A stretch of DNA of 64,000 nucleotides from Geotoga petraea. Its GTDB lineage: Bacteria; Thermotogota; Thermotogae; Petrotogales; Petrotogaceae. The stretch lies in the NCBI RefSeq assembly GCF_900102615.1, contig NZ_FMYV01000003.1, forward strand, positions 62,001-126,000, in the 5' to 3' direction. The notes beneath the pieces are model-generated. The model had not been told where the DNA came from, ran no database searches, and saw only the letters and a program-made list of their open reading frames with translations. The position numbers and the translations under genes were made by a program. Below are positions 1 to 7,578 of this stretch, one piece after another (within the stretch, counting starts at the first letter, position 1; each line of letters starts with the position of its first letter).

Positions 1-1
1 G

Positions 2-835
2 ACACTTAGAACATCTGTTTCTAATTGGAATAGTTTTTCTTCGTTGGCAATGGGGGAATATAAGTTTGTTGGATTGAGAAACTTTCAAAGGTTATTTATG
101 GATCCTCGATTCCAGTCTGATTTATGGAATACTCTATTTTTCACAGCATTTTTTATTATTGCGTGCATAACTATTGGGTTGTTTCTTGCTAACATTTTAG
201 ATAAGGGACTAAAAGGGTCTAAATTGTTTCAAAATATATTTTTATTTCCAATGGCAATATCTTTTGTAGTAACAGGTACTGTTATGAGTTGGATTTTTGC
301 TCCAGGAAGAATTCCAGGCAGCCCACAAGGGTTGAATATTTTGTTTGAAAAATTGGGGTTAGATTTCTTGCAATGGCAGTGGTATACAAGCACAGAGTCA
401 GTTATGAATTTTAATTTGGCTTTAATTCCTGTAATATTAGCTGCTGTTTGGCAATTTTCTGGATATATCATGGCAATGTATTTGGCGGGTATGAGGGCTA
501 TTCCAAATGACATAATTGAGGCATCTAAGGTTGATGGTGCAAGTGATGCAAAAATATTTTGGAAAATAAAAATGCCTTTACTACAACCTATAACTTTATC
601 GGCGATGATAGTTTTGGGTCATATATCTCTTAAAATATTTGACCTTATATACGCTATGACAGGTAGTGGACCAAATAATGTAACCGATATGCCAGCTGTA
701 TATATGTTTGAACTTACATTTAGATCAAACAGATACGCTATGGGGTCAGCAATTTCAATTATCATGCTTCTTTTTGTGGCAGTAGTAATAATCCCTTATC
801 TTTGGAGCTCTTTTAGAAAAGGTAGTGAAGCATGA
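2..835 (+). CDS. Sugar ABC transporter permease, MalF/UgpA type (5' end cut by window)
   Basis: Inner-membrane permease of a binding-protein-dependent carbohydrate importer. The reading frame is open back to base 2, and the residues before the first ATG (base 44) continue family-like sequence (…SFSSLAMGEYKFVGLRNF), so the true start lies outside the window. The motif VGLRNFQRLF followed by NTLFFTAFF is typical of MalF/UgpA N-terminal halves. The EAA loop that docks on the ATPase is seen as EASKVDGASDAKIFWKIKMP. About five to six membrane segments are visible. The gene overlaps the next permease by four bases (ATGA). The solute-binding protein probably lies upstream, out of view; the substrate cannot be named. 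Confidence 0.93.
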   Translation, partial: TLRTSVSNWNSFSSLAMGEYKFVGLRNFQRLFMDPRFQSDLWNTLFFTAFFIIACITIGLFLANILDKGLKGSKLFQNIFLFPMAISFVVTGTVMSWIFAPGRIPGSPQGLNILFEKLGLDFLQWQWYTSTESVMNFNLALIPVILAAVWQFSGYIMAMYLAGMRAIPNDIIEASKVDGASDAKIFWKIKMPLLQPITLSAMIVLGHISLKIFDLIYAMTGSGPNNVTDMPAVYMFELTFRSNRYAMGSAISIIMLLFVAVVIIPYLWSSFRKGSEA

Positions 836-1668
836 TGAATAATTCTAAAGGTATCTCAACAAAAAGAATTTTAATGATGTTAGTTTTGCTCATTATGGCT
901 TTGATCTTTATAGCTCCTTTTTATGTTGCGGTTATAACAAGTTTTAAATCAATTGAAAATATTTCTATATCTCAGATGTGGGATTTTCCAACCAGTTTTT
1001 CTTGGTATGGATTTGCTGAAGCTTTTAAAAAGTTGTCACCTAATTTATTGAATAGTTTGTATCTCACTATACCGGCTACAATAATTTCTTCATTTATAGG
1101 ATCTTTGAATGGGTTGGCTTTTGCAAAGTTGAAATTCAAATACTCAAATATTTTGTTTGCAATAATTTTATTTGGAATGTTCATACCTTATCAGAGTGTA
1201 CTGTTCCCATTGATTCAGTTTTTTCAAAGTATAGGTTTATATGGAACTATTCCAGCTTTGATAATAATTCATGTCATATACGGAATTCCAATAACAACTT
1301 TGATGTTTAAAAACTATTACGAGGAAATACCAGATTCTTTGATAGAAGTTGCATCCATTGACGGAGCAAACTTTTTTCAGATGTACACTAAAATTATTCT
1401 ACCAATTTCAATACCTGGGTTTGTTGTAACTGCAATATGGCAGTTCACAAACATATGGAACGAGTTTTTATTCGCTGTAACTGTAACAAGTAATCCTGCA
1501 AAACAGCCGATAACAGTTGCCCTTGTTAATTTAGCGGGAAGTCAGGTTGTTGAATGGAATGTTCAAATGGCAGGAGCCTTGGTAGCAGCACTTCCTACAT
1601 TAATTGTTTATATCATCCTGGGTAGATATTTTATAAGAGGTCTTTTAGCAGGTTCTGTTAAAGGATAA
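832..1668 (+). CDS. Sugar ABC transporter permease, MalG/UgpE type
   Basis: Second inner-membrane permease of the carbohydrate importer, expected to heterodimerise with the upstream MalF-like subunit. At 278 residues with six hydrophobic segments it has the usual MalG length. The EAA loop reads EVASIDGANFFQMYTKIILP near residues 175-195, and the NIWNEFLFA segment that follows is characteristic. It starts at an ATG that overlaps the upstream stop (ATGA), so translation is probably coupled. A strong hairpin terminator follows, so the operon ends here. No ATPase gene is adjacent; such systems often share a common MsmK-type ATPase, but that is inference. Confidence 0.93.
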   Translation: MMNNSKGISTKRILMMLVLLIMALIFIAPFYVAVITSFKSIENISISQMWDFPTSFSWYGFAEAFKKLSPNLLNSLYLTIPATIISSFIGSLNGLAFAKLKFKYSNILFAIILFGMFIPYQSVLFPLIQFFQSIGLYGTIPALIIIHVIYGIPITTLMFKNYYEEIPDSLIEVASIDGANFFQMYTKIILPISIPGFVVTAIWQFTNIWNEFLFAVTVTSNPAKQPITVALVNLAGSQVVEWNVQMAGALVAALPTLIVYIILGRYFIRGLLAGSVKG

Positions 1669-1673
1669 GAAAC

Positions 1674-1706
1674 AAAAAATGCCATGATTATAATCATGGC
1701 ATTTTT
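1674..1706. terminator. Bidirectional intrinsic terminator
   Basis: A perfect 11-bp stem (ATGCCATGATT / AATCATGGCAT, 1679-1702) is flanked by A-rich sequence on the left and a T-run on the right. It can end the permease operon on + and the convergent unknown gene on -, whose stop codon overlaps the T-run. Confidence 0.85.
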
Positions 1707-2100
1707 AATGATTTTTTTTATATTGATCAATCAAATATTCGTATTCGTTTTGAGGAATTTCCAATTCTTTTAGCTTCATGTCTATTGATTGACAAATGTT
1801 ATTAAAATTTTTTTCTCCTTCTTGAAGTTTCTTAAGGTCATTATCCAAAAAAAGTATTCTTTCAGAATAGTTTTTGTAATTGTTGAACTTTTCATAAACT
1901 TTGTCTTGTTCTTCTTCGTCGATTATGAATAAAATGAACTTATAGCCTTTGAATAAGTCATCCAAAGTATCTATAGATAAATAACTATCATAGACTTCTA
2001 AGCTCAAAGTCTTATTGAAATTATCTTCTAACTCGTTCTTTAACTTAAAAACAAAATCTGAATATTTGAGTTTATAAAATAATAATAGGTCTTTACTCAT
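1705..2100 (-). CDS. Conserved-looking hypothetical protein, 131 aa
   Basis: I do not recognise a family. The protein is soluble, charged and Glu/Lys/Asp-rich, with no signal peptide or membrane segment. A hydrophobic strand followed by acids (FILFIIDEEEQ, about residues 55-65) suggests an alpha/beta fold, and the C-terminal half is predicted helical. The ATG is preceded by a good ribosome-binding site (GAGGTGA), which supports a real gene. It stands alone, convergent with the sugar permeases and divergent from pyroglutamyl-peptidase. The composition matches its neighbours, with no sign of transfer. The function is unknown. Confidence 0.7.
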   Translation of the reverse strand: MSKDLLLFYKLKYSDFVFKLKNELEDNFNKTLSLEVYDSYLSIDTLDDLFKGYKFILFIIDEEEQDKVYEKFNNYKNYSERILFLDNDLKKLQEGEKNFNNICQSIDMKLKELEIPQNEYEYLIDQYKKNH

Positions 2101-2202
2101 AAATCACCTCTGCTAATTAATATATCGGTTGATTAATTAATTCCTTTATAGTTTGATATAATAAGAAGTAAAGAGCTTTTTTTGTTGGAGGACTGAATGA
2201 AG

Positions 2203-2250
2203 TTGGGAGTTGGAAGAGAAGAAACCAACAACAAAATGCAATGCATTTTA
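2203..2250. repeat. Intergenic hairpin repeat, copy A
   Basis: The element has an AGTTGGAAG-like arm, then CCAACAAC, then a 7-bp hairpin (AAAATGC..GCATTTT, 2233-2249). The same parts recur at 25.2-25.7 kb and 57.35 kb. It lies in the leader of the pyroglutamyl-peptidase gene, just before its ribosome-binding site. Confidence 0.5.
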
Positions 2251-2269
2251 TATAAATAGGAGGAAAAAT

Positions 2270-2911
2270 ATGAGAGTTTTGATAACAGGATTTACGCCTT
2301 TTGGCGGGGAAAAGATCAATCCTTCTTGGGAAGCGATAAAAAGAATGAAAGATAATTATGGAGATATAAAAGTTTTTAAATCAGAAATCCCAACAGTATT
2401 TAATAAAGCTATTTATTTTTTAGAAGAAGAAATTCAGAGGTATAACCCTGATGTTGTAATATGCACGGGCCAAGCAGGAGGTAGAACAGCAATTACTCCC
2501 GAAAGAGTTGCAATAAATGTTAACGATGCCAGAATTCCAGATAATGAAGGCAACACACCAATAGACAAGAAAATATTTGAAGATGGAGAAAATGCTTATT
2601 TTTCATCTCTTCCGATAAAAGCAATTGTAAAAGAATTAAAAGAAAAGAATATACCCGCCACTGTAAGTAATTCTGCTGGTACTTTTGTTTGTAATAATAT
2701 TATGTACGGGCTTTTATATTATATAGATAAAAATTACGAGAATTTAAAAGGTGGATTTGTTCATATTCCTTATATACATGAACAAGTTGTTGACAAACCT
2801 AACAATCCATCTATGGATCTTGAAACTATTAAAAAGGCTTTTGAAATTATAATTGAAACTGTTTTTAGATATGATAGCGACATAGCCATTTCTGATGGAA
2901 AAACACGTTGA
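2270..2911 (+). CDS. pcp: Pyroglutamyl-peptidase I (pyrrolidone-carboxylate peptidase, C15)
   Basis: Cytoplasmic cysteine peptidase that removes N-terminal pyroglutamate from peptides. The start is the ATG at 2270, nine bases after AGGAGG. An upstream in-frame ATG at 2210 would add 20 unconserved residues encoded by a repeat element. From 2270 the protein is 213 aa, the usual length. It opens with VLITGFTPFGG. The catalytic triad is visible: Glu78 (ITPERVAIN), Cys141 (NSAGTFVCNN) and His165 (GGFVHIPYIHEQ), at the spacing of the C15 family. It is a single gene. With the opp operon, S9 peptidase and subtilase elsewhere in the window it fits a peptide-scavenging lifestyle. Confidence 0.95.
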   Translation: MRVLITGFTPFGGEKINPSWEAIKRMKDNYGDIKVFKSEIPTVFNKAIYFLEEEIQRYNPDVVICTGQAGGRTAITPERVAINVNDARIPDNEGNTPIDKKIFEDGENAYFSSLPIKAIVKELKEKNIPATVSNSAGTFVCNNIMYGLLYYIDKNYENLKGGFVHIPYIHEQVVDKPNNPSMDLETIKKAFEIIIETVFRYDSDIAISDGKTR

Positions 2912-2975
2912 TAAAAATCACAAAGTGATTTTTTGCTTCCATATTCCAACAGAGCTAATTTCAATGAAATTAGCT

Positions 2976-4664
2976 CTATAGGTCTTTAGACAACAATTTT
3001 TCAGTTGATTTTACAACTTCTTTGTATAAAATTATCGATCCTATTCCAGAAATTAACACGAGAATTAAAGTCATTGACCATGTAGGTAATACATCATTTA
3101 ACAAATAGCCTAAAAAGCCTAATCCTGCGATGTATCCAAATACAATTAATATTCCCAATAAGCCGTTTATATTTTGTTTCATGGCTTTTTGTGGGTTATC
3201 CCATTCAAGTACGGGTTTTTTAGTATCAATAACCATTTGAGCAAGGTTTATAAAAGTAATAGTCAATACAGAAGCTAAAAATTGTATGATAATTTGAATT
3301 AGACTGAATTCTCCAATATAGGCTATAACTGCATTCATGGCTACTACTCCAATTAAACTTAACAGCATTATTTGCTTAAATTTTACGTTTAATATTTCTT
3401 TTGCAGAAATCGGAAGTATTTTTAACTCTTTTATATTGCTACCTTCTCTTGAAAATAAAGAATAAGAAAGGCCATTTATTCCTCCGCCTAAAACCGACGC
3501 TAAAATCCCAATTGGAACTAAGTATTCCTTGAAATTATTTATTATATCCAATAAAAATTTTAATTCAGGATCATTAGCAAGAGCAGTAAAACTACTTGAA
3601 ATAACTATTATAATTGGAAATATAATTACATTCATAAAACCGTTGATAGAAAACGCTGGTATCCTTAAAAAATATCTCCATTCTCTTTTTTCAAAAGCTT
3701 TTAAAGGTGTATTTTGTTTAGAAAATATTTTTTCAAAAGAATCTTTTGTATAAATTTTTTTATTAGAAGCATTTTGTTGTAATTCTGAGTAAGTATCATA
3801 ATAAAACTTTTTGCCCATGAACAAAGCTATTATAAATAACCCTATATTCATCCCTATATATAAAAGTATCCATAAAAAACTTATTATTCCTGAGGTAGAT
3901 ATAGATTTCAATGCGACCAAAGCAGGTGGAAAAGCTGCTGCGATTCTATTCATAAAGTTTTGATTTCCAGCTATTTGATTATAGAAATCTTGCGGGTTTT
4001 CAGAAAAGCTAATAATATTACTATTCATAAAGTAAACAAATAAAAGGGCTAATGCCATGAATAATATGCTTGCAAAAAATATCATAAAGTCTTTATTTTT
4101 TTGTGATTTAAATATTCTTGAAATAGGTAATATGAATATAGTTAATAAAGTTAATGCAAATACTTGAGAAAATAAAAATATTATAAAAGCATATATATAA
4201 TAAACCCAAGATGCACCTGTACTTACACCATAATAAATTAATGCAGGTAGCAGTATAACTAAAGATATTATCATTTGATCGAAAATGATTAAAAATAGTT
4301 TTGAAAAAATAACTTCTTGTGGTTTTAATGGTAAAGAAACTAAGACTCTCATATCTTTTGAAAAAAAGAATTCTGCTATTAATATAAAAAGACCTAAAAA
4401 CAAACCAAAAAATCCACTTATCATAACTGCATTAGATATGAATAATTCTTTTAAATTAAGAGAAGCATAAGACATTAAAGAATTTCTCATAAACTCAATG
4501 TACAGGGGTAACATAGTAACAGCAGCAAACCCAAGAGCTACTACAACAACAATCATAGTAATAGCATCACTTTTTTTATTTTTTAAATCATATTTAGTTT
4601 TTGAAATTTTGAAATGCTGATTTAGCTCAATCGAGATAAGAGAAATCAATTTTTTCACTTTCAC
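2976..4664 (-). CDS. ABC exporter permease, large ABC-2-like membrane subunit (562 aa)
   Basis: Polytopic membrane protein with at least ten hydrophobic segments and short loops. It is the probable membrane partner of the ATPase encoded just upstream. It starts at GTG 4664, inside the last codons of the ATPase gene (38-bp overlap). An excellent ribosome-binding site (GGAGGTGA) sits just upstream of that GTG, so the overlap looks real. Length and the residue pattern (…MRVLVSLPLKPQEVIFSK) resemble putative ABC exporter permeases of Firmicutes and Thermotogota. The substrate is unknown; the GntR/YtrA-type regulator upstream suggests an envelope-stress or antimicrobial export role, which is inference. 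Confidence 0.85.
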   Translation of the reverse strand: MKVKKLISLISIELNQHFKISKTKYDLKNKKSDAITMIVVVVALGFAAVTMLPLYIEFMRNSLMSYASLNLKELFISNAVMISGFFGLFLGLFILIAEFFFSKDMRVLVSLPLKPQEVIFSKLFLIIFDQMIISLVILLPALIYYGVSTGASWVYYIYAFIIFLFSQVFALTLLTIFILPISRIFKSQKNKDFMIFFASILFMALALLFVYFMNSNIISFSENPQDFYNQIAGNQNFMNRIAAAFPPALVALKSISTSGIISFLWILLYIGMNIGLFIIALFMGKKFYYDTYSELQQNASNKKIYTKDSFEKIFSKQNTPLKAFEKREWRYFLRIPAFSINGFMNVIIFPIIIVISSSFTALANDPELKFLLDIINNFKEYLVPIGILASVLGGGINGLSYSLFSREGSNIKELKILPISAKEILNVKFKQIMLLSLIGVVAMNAVIAYIGEFSLIQIIIQFLASVLTITFINLAQMVIDTKKPVLEWDNPQKAMKQNINGLLGILIVFGYIAGLGFLGYLLNDVLPTWSMTLILVLISGIGSIILYKEVVKSTEKLLSKDL

Positions 4665-5382
4665 TTCCTGTCACCTCCAAGAAGATTTGTTCAAGAGTTT
4701 CATTACCTCTTGCTTCTCTTAATTCATCAACTGTACCAATAAATACAATTTTACCATTTCCAATAATTGCTATTCTGTCACACATTTTTTCTGCGATTTC
4801 CATTATATGAGTTGAGAAAAAAACTGTTTTACCTTCGTTGGCGTGATTTCTCATCATCTTTTTGAGTATAAACGCTGATTCAGGATCTAATCCTACAATA
4901 GGCTCGTCTAATATCCATAAATCAGGATTGTGAATCAAAGCAGAAATTAAAGATACTTTTTGTTTCATACCGTGAGAATATGTGGATATAGGATTTTCAA
5001 TGAAATCTTTCAGTTTAAAATGCTCTATCAATTTTTCAGCTCTTTTTATCCTTGTTTCTGGAGGTACTTCGAAAACATCTGCTATGAAATTTATATATTC
5101 AGCCCCAGTTACCTTTTCCATAATCAAGGGTTCGTCTGCTACATAACCTAAAGATTTTTTCACAGATAAAGGATTTTTTAGCACATCAAAACCGTTTACA
5201 TGAATGTTCCCTTTTGTTGGTTTGAAAAATCCTGTAATCATTTTTATGGTAGTTGTTTTCCCAGCTCCATTTGGCCCTAAAAAGCCAAATACTTCGCCTT
5301 TTTTTACTTCAAACGAAATATCATCCACAGCAGTGTGGTTACCAAATTTCTTAGTAACATTTTCTATTTTAATCATACTCAT
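4627..5382 (-). CDS. ABC transporter ATP-binding protein, CcmA/exporter type
   Basis: ATPase of an ABC exporter, 251 aa. The Walker A is GPNGAGKTT, the signature is YSHGMKQKVSL, the Walker B is LWILDEP with the D-loop GLDPES, and the H-loop histidine is in FFSTHIM. The C-terminal tail (residues about 215-251) is the short extension typical of single-subunit export ATPases. It begins at ATG 5382; MSMIKIENV gives a close alternative ATG two codons in. It overlaps the permease gene by 38 bp and follows the GntR regulator by about 50 bp, so regulator, ATPase and permease probably form one operon, as in ytr-type loci. Confidence 0.93.
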   Translation of the reverse strand: MSMIKIENVTKKFGNHTAVDDISFEVKKGEVFGFLGPNGAGKTTTIKMITGFFKPTKGNIHVNGFDVLKNPLSVKKSLGYVADEPLIMEKVTGAEYINFIADVFEVPPETRIKRAEKLIEHFKLKDFIENPISTYSHGMKQKVSLISALIHNPDLWILDEPIVGLDPESAFILKKMMRNHANEGKTVFFSTHIMEIAEKMCDRIAIIGNGKIVFIGTVDELREARGNETLEQIFLEVTGSESEKIDFSYLD

Positions 5383-5435
5383 ATACCTTCACCCCTATTA
5401 ATAATCTCTTTTTAAAAATATCATGCGAGATAAAA

Positions 5436-5804
5436 TTATTTTTCTTCATTCTTGTATATATTTTCCAAAATAGAAGACAGTTTTGACTTTTTGATACCAG
5501 AAGACTTACACATTTCAACAGACTTTTTGAATTTCTCTATTTTTTCTTTGAAAAATAAATCTTCGTCAACACTTTTTGGTTTGTACCCTCTTCCTCTTTC
5601 AACTTTTAAAACCTCTTCTGATACCAGCTCTCTGTAAGCACGTGATACTGTATTCAAATTTACCCCCAAATCTTTCGCCAAATTACGAATGGATGGAAGG
5701 AACTCATCTTCTTTTATGTTTTCGGTTATTATATTTTCTTTTATTTTGTCCTTTATTTGTTGATAAACAGGAGTATGGGAATTAAAGTCAATCGAAAACC
5801 ACAA
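5436..5804 (-). CDS. GntR-family transcriptional regulator, YtrA subfamily
   Basis: DNA-binding repressor of 122 aa: a winged-helix GntR domain (about residues 8-75, with LPSIRNLAKDLGVNLNTVSR as the HTH) and a short helical C-terminal tail, the YtrA layout. The start is the TTG at 5804, preceded by GAGGTGAT at the right spacing and giving the typical opening MWFSIDFNSHTPVYQQI. A longer in-frame ORF (from 5903) runs across the promoter and is not believed. It is the first gene of the exporter operon, whose ligand-responsive repressor it probably is. A consensus promoter lies just upstream. Confidence 0.9.
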   Translation of the reverse strand: MWFSIDFNSHTPVYQQIKDKIKENIITENIKEDEFLPSIRNLAKDLGVNLNTVSRAYRELVSEEVLKVERGRGYKPKSVDEDLFFKEKIEKFKKSVEMCKSSGIKKSKLSSILENIYKNEEK

Positions 5805-5822
5805 TTTTATCACCTCTGTAAT

Positions 5823-5852
5823 ATTATAATATGACAGTTCTTGCTTTGTCAA
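5823..5852 (-). promoter_or_regulatory. Sigma-70-type promoter of the GntR/ABC exporter operon
   Basis: Read on the minus strand, TTGACA is followed by an 18-bp spacer and TATAAT, about 20 bp before the TTG start codon of the GntR gene. Both boxes match consensus fully. The spacer and the short leader are where an autoregulating YtrA-type repressor would be expected to bind. Confidence 0.75.
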
Positions 5853-5864
5853 GTGATTATTATC

Positions 5865-5900
5865 AAAAAAAATAATCCGTCTATAAGACAGATTATTTTT
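5865..5900 (-). terminator. Intrinsic terminator of the ExbB/ExbD-like operon
   Basis: A 12-bp stem with one mismatch (5871-5882 / 5886-5897) is followed on the minus strand by a run of T. It overlaps the last codons of the upstream gene and precedes the GntR promoter. Confidence 0.7.
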
Positions 5901-6231
5901 CAATTATAGTCAAATTCAATTTTTTTAAAATATCCTCAACTACCAAATAAGTCGTTCTCTTTGCCTTGCTATAATCTATTTCTACTCTTTCTATTTTCTT
6001 AAAAAGGTTTTCAAAAGTAGATCTTAAATTATCTTTGCTCACTAATTCTCCATTAACATATATTTTGTCAGATTCAATAGTAATTAATGGTATTTTTCCT
6101 TCTTCAATCTGAATTCCTGTTGCTTTGGTACCTTGAGTTTCTCCGCCAAGTCCAAATCCTTCAAATGCAAACACTAAAAATAATACTAAAGCTATGATTA
6201 TAGCTATAAGTACAAAAATCAGTTTTTTAAT
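5893..6231 (-). CDS. ExbD/TolR-like periplasmic-domain protein with probable ATT start
   Basis: Small inner-membrane protein: one N-terminal membrane helix (KKLIFVLIAIIIALVLFLV) then a periplasmic domain with the ExbD/TolR pattern. In that domain ITIESDKIYVNGELV is followed by a helix, the strand VEIDYSK, YLVVEDILKKLN and the final strand LTIIEK. The best start is an ATT at 6231, seven bases after an AGGGGTGAT ribosome-binding site that overlaps the stop of the preceding gene. The only conventional alternative is GTG 6291, which has a weak ribosome-binding site and would overlap the upstream gene by 50 bp. The membrane helix lacks the aspartate of true ExbD. Third gene of the ExbB/ExbD-like operon; its cargo or role is unknown. 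Confidence 0.7.
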   Translation of the reverse strand: MKKLIFVLIAIIIALVLFLVFAFEGFGLGGETQGTKATGIQIEEGKIPLITIESDKIYVNGELVSKDNLRSTFENLFKKIERVEIDYSKAKRTTYLVVEDILKKLNLTIIEK

Positions 6232-6241
6232 AATATCACCC

Positions 6242-6967
6242 CTAATAATTGAATAAAAATGGTATTTCTGTGTAATAGATTCTATCAGCACCGTATTTAT
6301 TTTGAATTCTTCTAACTGCTTCTAACAACAAATTATATGAATAAAGAAAAACTTCTTCATCACTCTGTTTTATTGTTATATAAACCATTTGAGGAATTCC
6401 GTTTTTTTTCAAAGAGTTTTCTATTTTATCAGTAAGGCTCCTTAGCTTGCTGTTTCTGCTGTTTTCAGAAATATACTGTTCATAAGTTATTGAAAAATCA
6501 ATTTTCTGATCATTTAAAAATATCTCTGGTTCTTCTCCTTGTATAAGTATATCTACCACAAAGAAATTTTCCATTAAACCTTGATTTTTAATAATATAAT
6601 CTAAATTTATATCTCTATTATCTAATAGTTCTTTTATTTTTTCTAATTCTTCTTCACTTATATCCTCAGGTAATTTTAAATCGTTAAAAGCTTTTTCAAT
6701 TTTATTGGACAGTTCTTTGTAATAATTTTTATAAAAGTTGTTTTGTTTTTCTAATTTTTCGTTTTTATTGGACAGTTCTTGAAAAGCTTTAGAAATATTT
6801 TCTAAGTCATTTTTTAGCTCCAAATTTTCTTGAGCTAACTCTGTACTCTTATTTGTAGCAATATCAGCTTCTTTATTAGTTTCAGATATATTAAATAAAA
6901 AAGCAAAAAGAAGTATCAAAAGGATGTCTACAAATGCAGTGAGTTCAATTATCGTTCTTTTTTTCAT
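6242..6967 (-). CDS. ExbD/TolR-like proton-channel subunit with long coiled coil
   Basis: Inner-membrane protein of 241 aa. The single N-terminal helix (IELTAFVDILLILLFAFLF) carries an aspartate, Asp14, where ExbD/TolR/MotB have their proton-carrying Asp. A Lys/Glu/Asn-rich coiled coil (about residues 35-110) follows, and a C-terminal alpha/beta domain ends in YITIKQ…RIYYTEIPFLFNY. ATG 6967 is chosen because GAGTGAT precedes it; the ORF could start five codons earlier. It overlaps the ExbB-like gene by 23 bp. It probably forms an ion-driven complex with that ExbB-like channel. It is longer than ExbD (about 140 aa) because of the coiled coil, so the periplasmic reach differs. Confidence 0.75.
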   Translation of the reverse strand: MKKRTIIELTAFVDILLILLFAFLFNISETNKEADIATNKSTELAQENLELKNDLENISKAFQELSNKNEKLEKQNNFYKNYYKELSNKIEKAFNDLKLPEDISEEELEKIKELLDNRDINLDYIIKNQGLMENFFVVDILIQGEEPEIFLNDQKIDFSITYEQYISENSRNSKLRSLTDKIENSLKKNGIPQMVYITIKQSDEEVFLYSYNLLLEAVRRIQNKYGADRIYYTEIPFLFNY

Positions 6968-7454
6968 TTGTATCACTCGCATTCTTGAGCATGATATCTA
7001 TTATATAATTGTTATCCTCTATTTTATAGGCAAGTATACCTTCTAATAGTTTAAAAACTATTGCAAATGCAAGCCCTAAAAATGTAGAAGATAAAGCATT
7101 TACAAAGTTTTGAGTTATAATTTCAGAAGTAAGTTCTGAAAGGTTCAAAAATGATGTAACTGTACCTAAAATACCCAAAAGAGGGAAAATACTCGTCAAA
7201 GAACCATAAATGGAGAAATACTTGTTAATAGAATTATTTTCACCTTCAATATAACCAAAGTTGTTTTTTGCGCTGTAGTTTTTATGCATATTTCTGAAAA
7301 ATTCATAAAGTTCTAAATGTTCTGCCCTGTTTGGCCTTAATTTTGAAGAAAGGTTTTTTGATTTAGAGAAAATTATAAAGAATAAAACAAAGTTTCCAAT
7401 TCCAAGAAAAATTATTAACCAATTCACCCAAAAAGAACTTAAAATATTTTCCAT
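6945..7454 (-). CDS. MotA/TolQ/ExbB-family proton channel protein
   Basis: Inner-membrane channel subunit of 169 aa. One N-terminal helix (about residues 10-30), a cytoplasmic loop, then two helices carry the family core: PLLGILGTVTSFL (about 92-104) and NALSSTFLGLAFAIVFKLLE. These match the LGLLGTVxG…ALxxTaxGLxxAI signature of ExbB/TolQ. It couples the ion gradient to work on envelope partners in known relatives. It is the first gene of a three-gene operon with two ExbD-like proteins. Thermotogota have an outer sheath (toga), so energising an envelope process is plausible, but no TonB or receptor gene is seen here. Confidence 0.85.
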   Translation of the reverse strand: MENILSSFWVNWLIIFLGIGNFVLFFIIFSKSKNLSSKLRPNRAEHLELYEFFRNMHKNYSAKNNFGYIEGENNSINKYFSIYGSLTSIFPLLGILGTVTSFLNLSELTSEIITQNFVNALSSTFLGLAFAIVFKLLEGILAYKIEDNNYIIDIMLKNASDTNEKKNDN

Positions 7455-7495
7455 AATAAAACCCCCGTTATAAAGTCATTTTAATTATAACATAT

Positions 7496-7522
7496 AAAAA
7501 AGTGACGCTTATAAACGTCACT
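7496..7522 (-). terminator. Intrinsic terminator after the PrcB-domain gene
   Basis: A 7-bp GC-containing stem (AGTGACG / CGTCACT, 7501-7522) is followed on the minus strand by a T-run. It ends the lipoprotein/subtilase/PrcB locus and separates it from the ExbB-like operon. Confidence 0.75.
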
Positions 7523-7578
7523 TACAATCTATAGTCTATATGAGACATTATTAAAAAACTTTTTGTAGTTATATTTCG

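Noticed and set aside
5805-5903. N-terminal extension of the GntR regulator to 5903
   Set aside because: It is encoded by promoter and terminator DNA. The TTG at 5804 has a good ribosome-binding site and gives the canonical YtrA-type N-terminus.
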